49,448 nt of DNA, taken from contig JAFGMM010000141.1 in the NCBI GenBank assembly GCA_016927535.1, positions 1 through 49,448 of the forward strand, given 5' to 3'. Both the position numbers and the translations under genes were made by a program. Under the pieces are notes generated by a model. The model was given only the letters and a program-made list of their open reading frames with translations. It had not been told where the DNA came from and searched no databases. Shown here piece after piece: positions 24,243 to 33,509 of the stretch. The stretch comes from Anaerolineae bacterium (GTDB lineage: Bacteria; Chloroflexota; Anaerolineae; Aggregatilineales; JAFGMM01). Numbering within the stretch: the first letter of the stretch is position 1; each line of letters begins with the position of its first letter.

Positions 24243-25829
24243 TTATAGCATACTCGGTGTGGGGTATCGTGGCAACGAAAAGGTGAAGGTCGCGCCTTCG
24301 CCCGGCTTGCCTTCTGCCCAGATATCTCCGCCGTGCGCCTCGATGATCGCGTTCGCCAGGTACAGCCCTAAGCCGGTGCCCTGGGTCTTGCGGGTGAGCG
24401 CGTCGTCGATGCGATAGAAGCGCTCGAATATCCGTTCCAGCTCATCGTACGGTATTCCCACCCCCTGGTCGGTTACACTTACACATACTTTGTCATCGTG
24501 CACCGTGCCGCTGATGCGCACCTCGCCGCCGTTGGGCGAATACTTAATCGCGTTGCCCACCAGATTATCGAGCACGTGGCGCAGATTGGCCTCGTCGCCG
24601 GGCACCTTCGGGAAGCCGGCGGGGAAGTCTACGACAATCGTATGTTTGCCGGTCTGGGTGCGGAAGTTTTCCGCGACCCGGTTCGCCAGTTGGTCGAGCG
24701 CCACGTCGCCGCTCAGATCGACCTCAAACGCGCCGCTCTGCAAGCGCGAGACTTGCAGCAGGTTGTCGATCAGCGTCGTGAGGCGATCCGCCTCCTCCTC
24801 GATCACTTTGAGGCTCTGCTGGAGGGTTTCCGGCGACCAAGCGGCGTCTTCGCGGCGCAGAGTGCTGGCGTAGCCCTTGATGAGCGCGACCGGCGTCTTC
24901 AGTTCGTGCGAGATCACCGAGACGAAGGTGCTGGTCATCTCCTGCGCTTTGCGGAAGTGCGTAATATCGCGCACGTTGGCGATCACGTTAACCAGGTCGC
25001 CTTTTGCATCGAGAAGCGGCGCATAAGTGACGCCGACGCTGATGGTCGTGCCGTCCGGTCGCACCAGGTCGCCTTCCACATAAAGGGTATCGGTGGGCCG
25101 TTCGCCGGCAGGGGGAGCCGGCCAGCCGGCCGCCAGCGCCGCATGGATATCGGCGCCCGGCGCACAGCAGCGCCAAACGATCACGTCGTCGTGGTCGCGC
25201 CCGATGGTCTGCTCGGCGCGCCGGCCGGTGATCTGGCTCAGCGCGCGGTTGAACGATTCGATTTGCAGGTCGGGCGTCAGGATCATCACGCCGTCGGCGG
25301 CGTGTTCCAGGATGGCCTCGAAGCGCTTGCGCTCGCGCTGCGCGCCGGCGTACAGACGCGCGTTGTGGACGGCAATCGCGGCCTGGTCGGCGAAGCTCTC
25401 CAGCACGCGGTGGTCATTGCGCGAGAAGCTGCCCCCGTAGGTGCGGAAGATGTAGATCACGCCGACGAACTCACTTCCTACCGACATCGGCAGGGCGACT
25501 ACCTGGCGCAAATCGACCGCCTGCGCCAGTTTTTGAATTTTTTCGTCGAGCTTAGGGATGTCGAGGTCGCCGTCGGCGCGGATCGAAATGTCGGTCAGCA
25601 GCGGGCTGAAGTGGTCCAACATCGCTTGGCTGATGCCGTAGACGGCGCGCACCCGCAGCCCTTCGTCGCCTTGCAGTGCGATCAAGCCCGCCTGGCCGAC
25701 GAGCATGGTCGTCGATGCGCGCAGGATGCGCCGGAGCACTTCGTCGAGATCGAGCTGCGCCGTAATCGCCCGGCTGATCTCAAGGAGGTAATCGCGCTGT
25801 CTAACCCGGTAATCTGGTAAAAGCATCAT
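24243..25829 (-). CDS. Sensor histidine kinase, GAF-PAS-HisKA-HATPase
   Basis: I start at ATG 25829, because the preceding codons overlap a hairpin (arms 25839-25846 and 25853-25860) and lack a binding site; 528 residues result. A GAF domain (about 20-160) is followed by a PAS domain (about 170-290), a HisKA dimerisation domain with the phosphorylated His in SVISHELKTP, and an HATPase with N box (NLVGNAIKYSPNGG), DQGVGIP and GTGLGL. There is no membrane segment, so it senses a cytoplasmic signal, perhaps through the GAF pocket. No response regulator adjoins it; the partner may be one of those at 34396 or 46175. Confidence 0.9.
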   Translation of the reverse strand: MMLLPDYRVRQRDYLLEISRAITAQLDLDEVLRRILRASTTMLVGQAGLIALQGDEGLRVRAVYGISQAMLDHFSPLLTDISIRADGDLDIPKLDEKIQKLAQAVDLRQVVALPMSVGSEFVGVIYIFRTYGGSFSRNDHRVLESFADQAAIAVHNARLYAGAQRERKRFEAILEHAADGVMILTPDLQIESFNRALSQITGRRAEQTIGRDHDDVIVWRCCAPGADIHAALAAGWPAPPAGERPTDTLYVEGDLVRPDGTTISVGVTYAPLLDAKGDLVNVIANVRDITHFRKAQEMTSTFVSVISHELKTPVALIKGYASTLRREDAAWSPETLQQSLKVIEEEADRLTTLIDNLLQVSRLQSGAFEVDLSGDVALDQLANRVAENFRTQTGKHTIVVDFPAGFPKVPGDEANLRHVLDNLVGNAIKYSPNGGEVRISGTVHDDKVCVSVTDQGVGIPYDELERIFERFYRIDDALTRKTQGTGLGLYLANAIIEAHGGDIWAEGKPGEGATFTFSLPRYPTPSML

Positions 25830-25934
25830 ACCTAATATTTTAGGCGTTCTTGCGCCTAAATCCATGCCTTTTAGGGAAATCTTACGCGGTTCTTATGGGG
25901 CATAGGCCCGCCGGCCGCCGCCGGGACGTGTACA

Positions 25935-26020
25935 AACTGCGCACACAACGCAGAAGAATATTGAATATTAACTCATGAAACCACGCGCCCCGGCGTATAG
26001 CATAGAAAATGTGCGCAGTT
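25935..26020. promoter_or_regulatory. Spaced inverted repeat between divergent histidine kinase genes
   Basis: AACTGCGCACA (25935-25945) and its exact complement TGTGCGCAGTT (26010-26020) are 64 bases apart. The interval between the two kinase starts, 25830-26177, contains nothing else that codes. The repeat could be a pair of operator half-sites allowing looping, the ends of a small element, or the base of a structured RNA. The two short palindromes nearby (25839-25860; 26088-26098 ATCATTGAT type) are separate. Confidence 0.4.
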
Positions 26021-26106
26021 CAACATGAATTTTTAGCTTTTTGCAGTTCCGTTGCCGGTGAGCATGAATTGCGCATTGGAGCTTTTAAGCGTATCATTGA
26101 TAATGC

Positions 26107-26135
26107 TTGTCGTATCAATACTTTCTGGGTAGTAT
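26107..26135 (+). promoter_or_regulatory. Possible promoter of the 7TM histidine kinase gene
   Basis: TTGTCG (26107-26112), 17 bases, TAGTAT (26130-26135). It would give a leader of about 35 bases. Moderate match to sigma70. Confidence 0.45.
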
Positions 26136-26177
26136 ATTAACGGATGTTTTGATTGGCTTGGCTCAAGAGATATCAGC

Positions 26178-28973
26178 TTGAGTGCAATGTTGCAACACAC
26201 ACCCTATACCTTTGCGGCGCTCGCGTCTACGATAATCATGGCTGCGCTGGCGCTCCTGGCCTGGCGGCGACGCCAGGTCCCGGCGGCGCTTCCGTTCGCG
26301 CTGCTGATGGCATGCGCGGCGCTCTGGTCGGCGGGGTACACGGTCGAATTGAGTATGACGACGCTGCCGGCCAAAGTGTTTGCCGCCAAGGTGAAGTTCA
26401 TCGGCGCCGAGACGGTCTGGGTCGCGTGGCTGGTATTTGTGCTGGTATATACCGGGCGCGAATCCTGGCTGACCCGCCGCAGCCTGGCGCTGCTGTTGGC
26501 TGCGCCGGCGGCGACGCTGGCGCTGGTCTGGACCAATGAAGCGCATGGGCTGATCTGGCGTGATTTGCGCTTGAGTATCGGCGGCGACTACACCGTGCTG
26601 CTTTCGACGCTGGGCGCCTGGCAGCGGATTTACAATAATCTTGTCCAGATATTGATCGGGGGAAGCCTGGTTTTGCTGGTCCGGGCCTGGATGCGGGCGC
26701 CGCGCACCCAGCGCGGGCAGGTCGCGGCGGCGCTGGCCGGCGGGTTCGTCCCGATGGGTATTTATGTGCTCAATCACCTGGGCGTCGACTGGGGACTGCC
26801 GGAGCCGGGCCTGACGCCGCCGCTGGGCTTCGCGGTCGCCGGCGTCATCTGGTCGTGGGGACTGTCGCGTTTTCGCTTCCTGGATATTGCGCCGGTGTCT
26901 TACAGCGCCGTGATCGAAAGCATGAGCGATGCGGTGATCGTGCTGAACGTGCAGGATCGTGTGATCGACCTCAACGCAGCGGCGCGGCGAATCCTGGACC
27001 GCCCGGTGTGCGAGGTGATCGGGTTTCCGGTCACGCGGCTGTATCCTGACTACTACGACTGGGTCGCGCGCGGCCAGGCAGCGCCCAACGGGGCGGTTGA
27101 GTTTGCGCGCCGCATCGGGGACGCCCAGCACGATTTCGACTTGCGCATCTTGCCGTTCTGCCGGGGCGTGCTGCTTTCCGGACGCCTGTTGGTCCTGCGC
27201 GACATAACCGAGCGCCAACAGAATGAGCGGGCGCTCCAATACCGCATCGTATTCGAAGAACTCATTACCAACATCTCAACCAAGTTTCTCGACCTCGAAG
27301 CGGACGAGATCGACACCGGCATCGACCAGGCCTTGCAAACCGTGGGCGAGTTCGTCGGCGCAGACCGGTGCTCTGTGTTCCAGTTCGACGAGAATTTGAC
27401 AGAAGCCCGGCTCACCCATGCGTGGCATATCGGCGGGACGCTTTCGAGAAACCGCCTTGCCAAGTCAGCCAATATCACGCCCTCGCTGCCGTGGTGGTTG
27501 GAGCAGTTGAGCCGGCGCGGCGAAGTGCAGGTCATGCACGTCGAGAAGCTGCCGCCCCAGGCCCGCGCATCTTATAACTATTTCCAGGCTCACGGAATCC
27601 GGTCCTTTGCGGCGGTGCCGCTCTATACGCGCGGCGCTGTGATGGGGCTGCTGAACGTCGAGTCGGTGTACGACGACAAGGAATGGCCGGCGGACAATAT
27701 CACGTTGTTTAAGATCGTGGGTGAGATTTTTGCCAGCACCCTGGCGCGCCGGAAGGCTGAGGCCACCCTCCAGAAGCGTAACCGCGACCTGGCCTTGTTC
27801 AACCGGGCCGGCCAGGCGCTCACCGCGATGCTCGATTTACAGGAGGTGCTCGAACTGCTGCTCGATTCGATCATCCAGTTGATTAACGCGGCGGGCAGTT
27901 CGGTGTGGCTTTGGGACGAGGACCGCAGAGATTCGCTGGTGTGCAAGGCGGCGGTTCACAAGGGCGTTGATGAAACCCTGGTCAATATGCGCTTGCAGCC
28001 GGGCCAGGGGATCGCGGGCTGGGTGGGGCAGCAGGGCGAGAGTGTCATCGCCAACGCCGCGCGCAGCGACGAACGTTTCACGGCCAGCGTGGACGACGAA
28101 ACCGGCTTCCAAACCAAATCGCTGCTGGCGGTGCCGCTATGGATTCGCGGCGAGATCATCGGCGTGCTGGAAGTGGTGAACAAGCGCAACGGCAGTTTCA
28201 GCGAGGCCGAGCGCGAACTGACCGAAACCCTCGCGGCGTCGGCGGCCATCGCCATCGACAACGCCCGGTTGATCGAGTCGCTGCGCCTGCGCAATGAGGA
28301 ACTCGACGCCTTTGCGCACAGCGTGGCGCACGACTTGAAGAACCCGCTCAGCGTCATCGTCGGGCACGCAACCATGCTCAACAGCTTCCCGGATATGTCC
28401 GAAGACGAGCGCCGGGAGCATATCACCGAAATCGCTCACAGCGGGGGGCGGATGCATAACATCATCGAGGAGCTACTGCTGCTCTCCAGCGTGCGCAAGC
28501 TCGACGAGATCGACACCTACATTCTGGACATGCCCGGAATCATCGCGCAGGTGCAAAAGCGCCTGACGAACATGATCGACGAGTACCAGGCCGAAATTAT
28601 CGTCGCCGTCGATGAGTGGCCGCTGGCCGAAGGGTATGCGCCCTGGGTCGAGGAAGTCTGGGTCAACTACCTGAGCAACGCGCTGAAGTACGGCGGCGCG
28701 CCGCCGCGCGTGGAACTGGGCGCCGAGGTCGAGCCGGACGGTATGGCGCGCTTCTGGGTGCGCGACAACGGCGAAGGCTTGAGCGAAGAAGCCCAGGCCC
28801 GGTTGTTTACGCCGTTCACCCGGCTTAACCAGGTCAGCGCCAAGGGGCACGGCCTGGGCCTCTCGATTGTCAAACGCATCGTCGAAAAGCTCGGCGGGCG
28901 CGTCACGGTGCAAAGCGAAATCGGGAAGGGCAGCGTGTTCAGTTTTACGCTGCCCCCCGAAAAGGATTATTAG
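26178..28973 (+). CDS. Membrane sensor histidine kinase, 7TM-PAS-GAF-GAF-HisKA-HATPase
   Basis: This 931-residue kinase starts at TTG 26178 (AAGAGA upstream) or ATG 26187. Residues 1-235 hold about seven membrane helices of the histidine-kinase N-terminal 7TM type, with short loops and a WxNE motif. Then follow a PAS domain (about 240-345), two GAF domains (about 360-520 and 535-695), HisKA with the phospho-His in SVAHDLKNP and an HATPase with NYLSNALKYGG, DNGEGLS and GHGLGLS. It is likely to join a membrane or extracellular cue to internal ligands. It is transcribed away from the kinase gene at 24243, and no cognate regulator lies next to it. Confidence 0.9.
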   Translation: MSAMLQHTPYTFAALASTIIMAALALLAWRRRQVPAALPFALLMACAALWSAGYTVELSMTTLPAKVFAAKVKFIGAETVWVAWLVFVLVYTGRESWLTRRSLALLLAAPAATLALVWTNEAHGLIWRDLRLSIGGDYTVLLSTLGAWQRIYNNLVQILIGGSLVLLVRAWMRAPRTQRGQVAAALAGGFVPMGIYVLNHLGVDWGLPEPGLTPPLGFAVAGVIWSWGLSRFRFLDIAPVSYSAVIESMSDAVIVLNVQDRVIDLNAAARRILDRPVCEVIGFPVTRLYPDYYDWVARGQAAPNGAVEFARRIGDAQHDFDLRILPFCRGVLLSGRLLVLRDITERQQNERALQYRIVFEELITNISTKFLDLEADEIDTGIDQALQTVGEFVGADRCSVFQFDENLTEARLTHAWHIGGTLSRNRLAKSANITPSLPWWLEQLSRRGEVQVMHVEKLPPQARASYNYFQAHGIRSFAAVPLYTRGAVMGLLNVESVYDDKEWPADNITLFKIVGEIFASTLARRKAEATLQKRNRDLALFNRAGQALTAMLDLQEVLELLLDSIIQLINAAGSSVWLWDEDRRDSLVCKAAVHKGVDETLVNMRLQPGQGIAGWVGQQGESVIANAARSDERFTASVDDETGFQTKSLLAVPLWIRGEIIGVLEVVNKRNGSFSEAERELTETLAASAAIAIDNARLIESLRLRNEELDAFAHSVAHDLKNPLSVIVGHATMLNSFPDMSEDERREHITEIAHSGGRMHNIIEELLLLSSVRKLDEIDTYILDMPGIIAQVQKRLTNMIDEYQAEIIVAVDEWPLAEGYAPWVEEVWVNYLSNALKYGGAPPRVELGAEVEPDGMARFWVRDNGEGLSEEAQARLFTPFTRLNQVSAKGHGLGLSIVKRIVEKLGGRVTVQSEIGKGSVFSFTLPPEKDY

Positions 28974-28990
28974 CGCGGTCCCGGCTCCCG

Positions 28991-30538
28991 CTACTTAAAC
29001 TCCCACTGGCCCGCCCCGGTGCCGATGATCTGGCCGTCGGGCAGGGTCAGGTAATCGTGCGCCGCCGGCGCCGCTTGAAGCGCGGTCTGAATCTGCATCG
29101 TGTAGCCCTGCTCCGGCGTGACCGCCCACCCCAGCCGCACCTTCACCTCGGCAGAGTTGCCCCACACCCGCCCGAAAGCGTTGATCGGTTTGTACTGGCC
29201 GGGCGGCGCGGCGTCGGCGACCGGGTTGTCGGCCATCGCGTCGAGATCGCTCTGCGAGTAGTAAGCGGCGGTGCCGTTGGAGTAGTGCACGTAGACTTGC
29301 CCGGTGTCGCTGCGCCAGAGCATATGGCCGGTCTCGAAAGCCTGGTATGCCCCGGCGACCTCTGTGACCGGGCCGGCGGGACAGCCCGTGCCGCCGGCGA
29401 AGAAAAACTCACCCTGGCACACCACCGGCACATCGACCCGCGCGCCCGGCCCGCGTGCGCTGACATTGTAGGTGTCCATTACCAGGATGAACGTCGCCAC
29501 CTTGCCGGTGTAGTCGCCCGGTAGAGTGACCTTGAGCGAGCCGGTAAGCGGCAGGTCGGCGTAGAGGTGGTCGGCCGGCGTGTACTGCGTGAATCCTGCG
29601 CCTACCGTATCGGCTTTGAACTGCTCGATCCAGACCCGCTGCGCGCTCCGGGTTTCCCATTGCAGCAGCACCTCGCCGCCGGGCTGGACGGTTTGCGGCG
29701 CGGCGGTGAAGGAAACCACCGTCGGCCCGGCGCCGGTTTGCGTTGCGGCGCCGGGCAGCGGCGTAGCCGTCAGCACAGGCGCGCCGGCCAGATTGCCGGT
29801 GACCGCCAGCGTGATCTCTGCCGTGTCGAAAACCTCGCCTGTGATCACATCGACCACTTGTAAACGGATGACCACCTGGTCGGTCGGCGCGGCGGCGAAG
29901 GGCGCGACGATGCCCTCACCGGCGGAGGCGACCCAGTAGCTCTCGCGCGGCAGTTCTACCGACGTAGCGCTGCCGTCGTCGTGGATTTGCTCGAAGACCA
30001 GGTTGGCAGTCGGCCGGCGGTTGATGACCTCCCACGTGACCGGTATCCAGGCCGCGCCGCCGCGCAGCGCGGTCGCGTCGATGCCGGCGGCGCGCGTGGC
30101 GAACGAGACGATCTCCGGCGGGTTCTCCGGCGGACGGGCACCGTATGGGATGACGACGGTGCGCTCGTCGATGACCGCGCCGGCGGCATCGACAATCGAC
30201 AGCCGGTAGGTCGGCGGGCCAAAGTTCATCGGGTGGGTGATCGTCACGGCCCGCGCTGCGACCGCCGGCAGGACTTCGTTTGCTTCGGTCAGCGCGACCC
30301 ACGAGCGCCCCCGGTACATCTCCAGGCGCAGCCGGTCGCCGGGGCGCACGTTGATGACGTGCCACGCGAGCATCATTTCGGTCGCGCCGGCTTCGACCTG
30401 CTGCAAGGACACCGGGTCAGCTTGGGCGTCGAAGAGGATAATGGCCGGCGGCGGCATGGGCAAATCCTGCGCGGCGTATGCCACGCCGATGCTCAGCGCC
30501 GCCAACGCGATGATGAAGAACCCTGCGATCTTTTTCAC
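28991..30538 (-). CDS. Secreted Ig-like repeat protein, short paralogue
   Basis: Starts at GTG 30538 with GGGAGGTGAG upstream. The 515-residue protein has a signal peptide (1-23), three beta-sandwich modules (about 30-125, 135-245 and 265-380; the second carries the paralogue signature N-R-x-P-T-x-N-L-V-F-E-Q) and a C-terminal domain from about 385 with C-x-G-E-F-F-F...GCPAG, then QAFETGHMLWRSDTGQVYVHYSNG. The two cysteines of that domain probably form a disulfide. I recognise no named family; the fold suggests a cell-surface or matrix protein. It is the shorter of a tandem pair with 30590-32515. Confidence 0.8.
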   Translation of the reverse strand: MKKIAGFFIIALAALSIGVAYAAQDLPMPPPAIILFDAQADPVSLQQVEAGATEMMLAWHVINVRPGDRLRLEMYRGRSWVALTEANEVLPAVAARAVTITHPMNFGPPTYRLSIVDAAGAVIDERTVVIPYGARPPENPPEIVSFATRAAGIDATALRGGAAWIPVTWEVINRRPTANLVFEQIHDDGSATSVELPRESYWVASAGEGIVAPFAAAPTDQVVIRLQVVDVITGEVFDTAEITLAVTGNLAGAPVLTATPLPGAATQTGAGPTVVSFTAAPQTVQPGGEVLLQWETRSAQRVWIEQFKADTVGAGFTQYTPADHLYADLPLTGSLKVTLPGDYTGKVATFILVMDTYNVSARGPGARVDVPVVCQGEFFFAGGTGCPAGPVTEVAGAYQAFETGHMLWRSDTGQVYVHYSNGTAAYYSQSDLDAMADNPVADAAPPGQYKPINAFGRVWGNSAEVKVRLGWAVTPEQGYTMQIQTALQAAPAAHDYLTLPDGQIIGTGAGQWEFK

Positions 30539-30589
30539 GGCTCACCTCCCCGTTCGCTTTTCAGCCACAAGCATACCAGCGCTTTTCGA

Positions 30590-32515
30590 CTATGGCACAA
30601 AACCCCACGTATCCCCGGCGACGTACAGTGTGCGCGCGTCGAGCGGCCACGTGAAGTAAGTGCGCGCGCCCTCGGCTGCGCTCGCCTGCGCCTGCATGGT
30701 ATAGTTTTGCGCCGGCCCGGTCGCCCAGCCCAGCGCCGCGCGCACCGGGCCGTTTCCCGCCCAGACCTTGCCCAGGCCGCGCTCCGGCGCTGCCAAACCG
30801 CCGGGCGGCGTCTCGCTTATCTCGACGGTCTCGCCTTCGGTCCACGTGTCGGGGTAGCGCTCCAACCGGCTCGATTCGTTGATCAGAACGTAAATATCGC
30901 CGGTATCGGCGCGGCGGATCATGTAGCCGCCCTCGAAGACCTGGAACACGGCGCCGGCGGTCGTCGCTTCGCCGGCCGGACATCCCGCCTCGTCGCTCGG
31001 CGGCGCGAAGAAATAGACATGCCGGCAGGCGACCGTGACCGACGTGCGCGCCGTGGCCTTCGCGCCGCCGGCGCCCGCCGCGCTGAGTTGAAAGATCACC
31101 GCGCCGCCGTAAGCTTCTGGGATGGCGACCTCCCAGGCCCCCGCGCCGGCGAGGTCGGTCCGCGCGTCGGTGTATGCGCCCGACGGGCCTTGCATCGAAA
31201 GGGCGACGCTCGCCGCGCCGCTGACCTCCCAGCGCAGTGTGACCGTGCCGCCGGCCGTCACGGTATCCGGCGCGGCGGCGAAGGCAACGACCCGCAGCCC
31301 TTGCGAGGGTTCCGCCGTGGGCGTGGCCGTAGCCGTAAAGGATAGCTGCGGCGAGCGGAAAATATCCAGCGCCAGGGTGCGCGCGTCGAGCGTCTCCCCG
31401 GTCGCGCGGTCGACCAGGCGCAGCCGCAGCGTGAGGGCGGCGGCTGCGCCGCTCGGCAGCGCCGGCGCGATCTCGCCGCGCCCGGCAGATGGCGCGCCCG
31501 GCAGTCCCACCGGGATCGCGCCGCCGTCGGGCAGGATTTGCTCGAAGACGAGATCGGTGTCCGGCGGGCGGTTGACCACCTGCCAGGCGACGGTTGCCCG
31601 CGCCGTGCCCTGTTCGAGCGCTTTGGCGTCGAGGGTTTCCGTCTCGGTGCTGAACGACAGAATGTAGCCGCCGCCCATCACATCGCTTGCCTCGCCGCCC
31701 GGCCCGGCGCTCGCGTCGATCAATTCAATCGCCAGGGTCGCTTCGTCGAGCACTTCGCCGTTCACCAGATCGATGACGCGCAGCCGCAGCGTGAGCGGCG
31801 CGCCGGCCGTGTCGGGCGCAAGGAGCGCCACCGACCCTTGACCTTCGGAGGGCACCCACAAATGCGCGCGCGGCTTCTCCACTGCCACCGCGCGCCCGTC
31901 GCCGAGCACCTGCTCAAAGACCAGGTTCGAGGTGGGGGTGCGGTTGTCCACCTGCCAGCTTACGGTGACCGGTGCGGGCTGCTCGCGCAGCGCGTCGATA
32001 TCGAGGCTGGTCACGTCGGCGGCGAAGTGCCGGATTTCGGGCGCGGGCGGCGCGCTCCCCCCGGTGACCGGGCCGATGCCGGCCGGCGCGGCTGTGTAGG
32101 GGATGGTCAGGATGCGCTCATCGACGATTTGCCCGGCGGCGTCCCGGATCACCAGCCGGTAGGTGGGTGGCCCAAAGTCCGCCGGGTGCTTGACCGGTAT
32201 AGTGGACGACCCGGCGGCGGGCAGCGGCCCGGCGTCCGGCAGGCAAGGCGTCCAGGCGTCGAGGTCGTAGCCCTGGATTTCCAGCCGGTGCGCCTCGGTG
32301 ACGCCGGTGGTGTACCACGATAATTCGACCGGTTTCTGGCCCGATTCGGCCTCGTCTACGGTGACCGTGCCGGGGTCGGCGCTGAAGGTGATGATGGTGG
32401 GGGGCAGCGCGCCGTCGTCCTGCCGGGCGGGATGCGCGCCGGCGACTCCGGCGCCCAGACCGAGCAGGATTGCTATGCCGAGAACAATACTTGCTTTTGA
32501 GTGAACGTTTTTCAT
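30590..32515 (-). CDS. Secreted Ig-like repeat protein, long paralogue
   Basis: I start at ATG 32515, where AGGAG lies 14-18 bases upstream and the signal peptide (about 1-28) begins at once; 641 residues result. Four beta-sandwich modules follow, one more than in the neighbour: the N-terminal one shares FGPPTYRL with it, the second and third both carry V-x-N-R-x-P and L-V-F-E-Q, and a fourth leads to the shared cysteine-containing C-terminal domain (C-R-H-V-Y-F-F...GCPAG, then FEGGYMIRRADTGDIYV). The extra module shows internal duplication. Its partner gene follows by about 50 bases on the same strand. Function unknown; surface adhesion or binding is a guess. Confidence 0.8.
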   Translation of the reverse strand: MKNVHSKASIVLGIAILLGLGAGVAGAHPARQDDGALPPTIITFSADPGTVTVDEAESGQKPVELSWYTTGVTEAHRLEIQGYDLDAWTPCLPDAGPLPAAGSSTIPVKHPADFGPPTYRLVIRDAAGQIVDERILTIPYTAAPAGIGPVTGGSAPPAPEIRHFAADVTSLDIDALREQPAPVTVSWQVDNRTPTSNLVFEQVLGDGRAVAVEKPRAHLWVPSEGQGSVALLAPDTAGAPLTLRLRVIDLVNGEVLDEATLAIELIDASAGPGGEASDVMGGGYILSFSTETETLDAKALEQGTARATVAWQVVNRPPDTDLVFEQILPDGGAIPVGLPGAPSAGRGEIAPALPSGAAAALTLRLRLVDRATGETLDARTLALDIFRSPQLSFTATATPTAEPSQGLRVVAFAAAPDTVTAGGTVTLRWEVSGAASVALSMQGPSGAYTDARTDLAGAGAWEVAIPEAYGGAVIFQLSAAGAGGAKATARTSVTVACRHVYFFAPPSDEAGCPAGEATTAGAVFQVFEGGYMIRRADTGDIYVLINESSRLERYPDTWTEGETVEISETPPGGLAAPERGLGKVWAGNGPVRAALGWATGPAQNYTMQAQASAAEGARTYFTWPLDARTLYVAGDTWGFVP

Positions 32516-32651
32516 CCTGCGCTTCTCCTGCATGATAGGATTGAATCCGGTTGGATACAGCCCTATCATGCTCACTTATCACTTTACGCGATAGGCGGGG
32601 AGGATGAATGACGTTAGATAAACGTTTGACCGGCGTTTACCCTGTCGGCGG

Positions 32652-33509
32652 CTATTTCTTCTTGCGCCGGCTCCGGCTGGCCTCGGCTTTGCGCAGGAGG
32701 GCGCTGATATCTTCCGGGGAATGCGGCGCGGAGCCGCTGCCCGGCTTTTTCTTGGACGCCGGCCGGCCGGCGGCGTCGGCGCGCCGCTGAAACTCTTCGT
32801 CTATCGAACCGTCCTGGCTCATCTCCCAGTAGATCGCGCCCAGGTAAAGCGCCTTGCCGGCCTGTTCGGCCAGTTCGCACACTTGGGGCGCGGGGTCGTC
32901 GAGAAAAGCGTTCGCCAGGTCGGGTAGGGCCGCCGGGTTGTTGAGGGCGCGCAGCTCGACGGCGGCGCGCTCGCGCGTCAGGGCGTCGTCGCTCTGGCGC
33001 AGGCGCTGGAGCCACACGGCGACGTTTGCATCGGAGGGGCAGGTGGGCGGAACGCGGGAGGTGCTGCCCTGAACCCGGTCGCTTTCGCCCAAATTAGAGC
33101 CGACTAACCCGGCGGTGGGCATTCCTATCCCAAAGGCAATGCTGGCCCCGACGACCAGCCCGCTTTTGGCCGAGCTTTGGTCGGATAGGGTTTGCATATC
33201 GAGCTTGTGTTGCAGGCGCTTCAGCGCTTCGGCTTCGTCTTTTTCGTGCAGATGCTCAAGCTCCCGGTCCAGTTTGAAGCGGCGGAAGATTTCGTCGATG
33301 GTACTGTAGCCCCGCTGCTGCGCCTCGAACAGCCGCTTCCCGGCCCACGCGAGGATGGGGCGCGTCGCAGAGTCGGCCTCGGCGCCGTAGCGCGCCCGGA
33401 TCGCGTCGAGCGCGCGTGTCTCCTCGACCATGCCTAGAATACGCGCCGCGTTGCGTCTGACGGCCGGCTGGGCGCTCTTGAGCGCGGCCACGAGCGCGTT
33501 AAGGTTCAT
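32652..33509 (-). CDS. HEAT-repeat-like protein in the chemosensory operon
   Basis: The product has 285 residues. Its N-terminal 60 residues (LVAALKSAQPAVRRNAARILG, then ETRALDAIRARYG) and a second stretch near 165-215 (LRQSDDALTRERAAVEL, NNPAALPDLANAFLDD) show HEAT/PBS-lyase-like helical repeats. Between them are a charged helical segment (about 75-110) and a glycine-rich hydrophobic stretch (about 115-140). The tail is Lys/Arg-rich. Its start overlaps the cheW stop by 11 bases, so it is translationally coupled as the last gene of the operon. Role unknown; HEAT repeats make protein contacts, perhaps tying the array to an effector. Confidence 0.75.
   Translation of the reverse strand: MNLNALVAALKSAQPAVRRNAARILGMVEETRALDAIRARYGAEADSATRPILAWAGKRLFEAQQRGYSTIDEIFRRFKLDRELEHLHEKDEAEALKRLQHKLDMQTLSDQSSAKSGLVVGASIAFGIGMPTAGLVGSNLGESDRVQGSTSRVPPTCPSDANVAVWLQRLRQSDDALTRERAAVELRALNNPAALPDLANAFLDDPAPQVCELAEQAGKALYLGAIYWEMSQDGSIDEEFQRRADAAGRPASKKKPGSGSAPHSPEDISALLRKAEASRSRRKKK

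Noticed and set aside
24498-25820. 440-codon frame antisense to the GAF-PAS kinase gene
   Set aside because: Shadow; the kinase motifs are on the other strand.
31122-31667. Plus-strand frames inside the long Ig-like gene
   Set aside because: Shadows of a GC-rich repeat protein, without motif or binding site.
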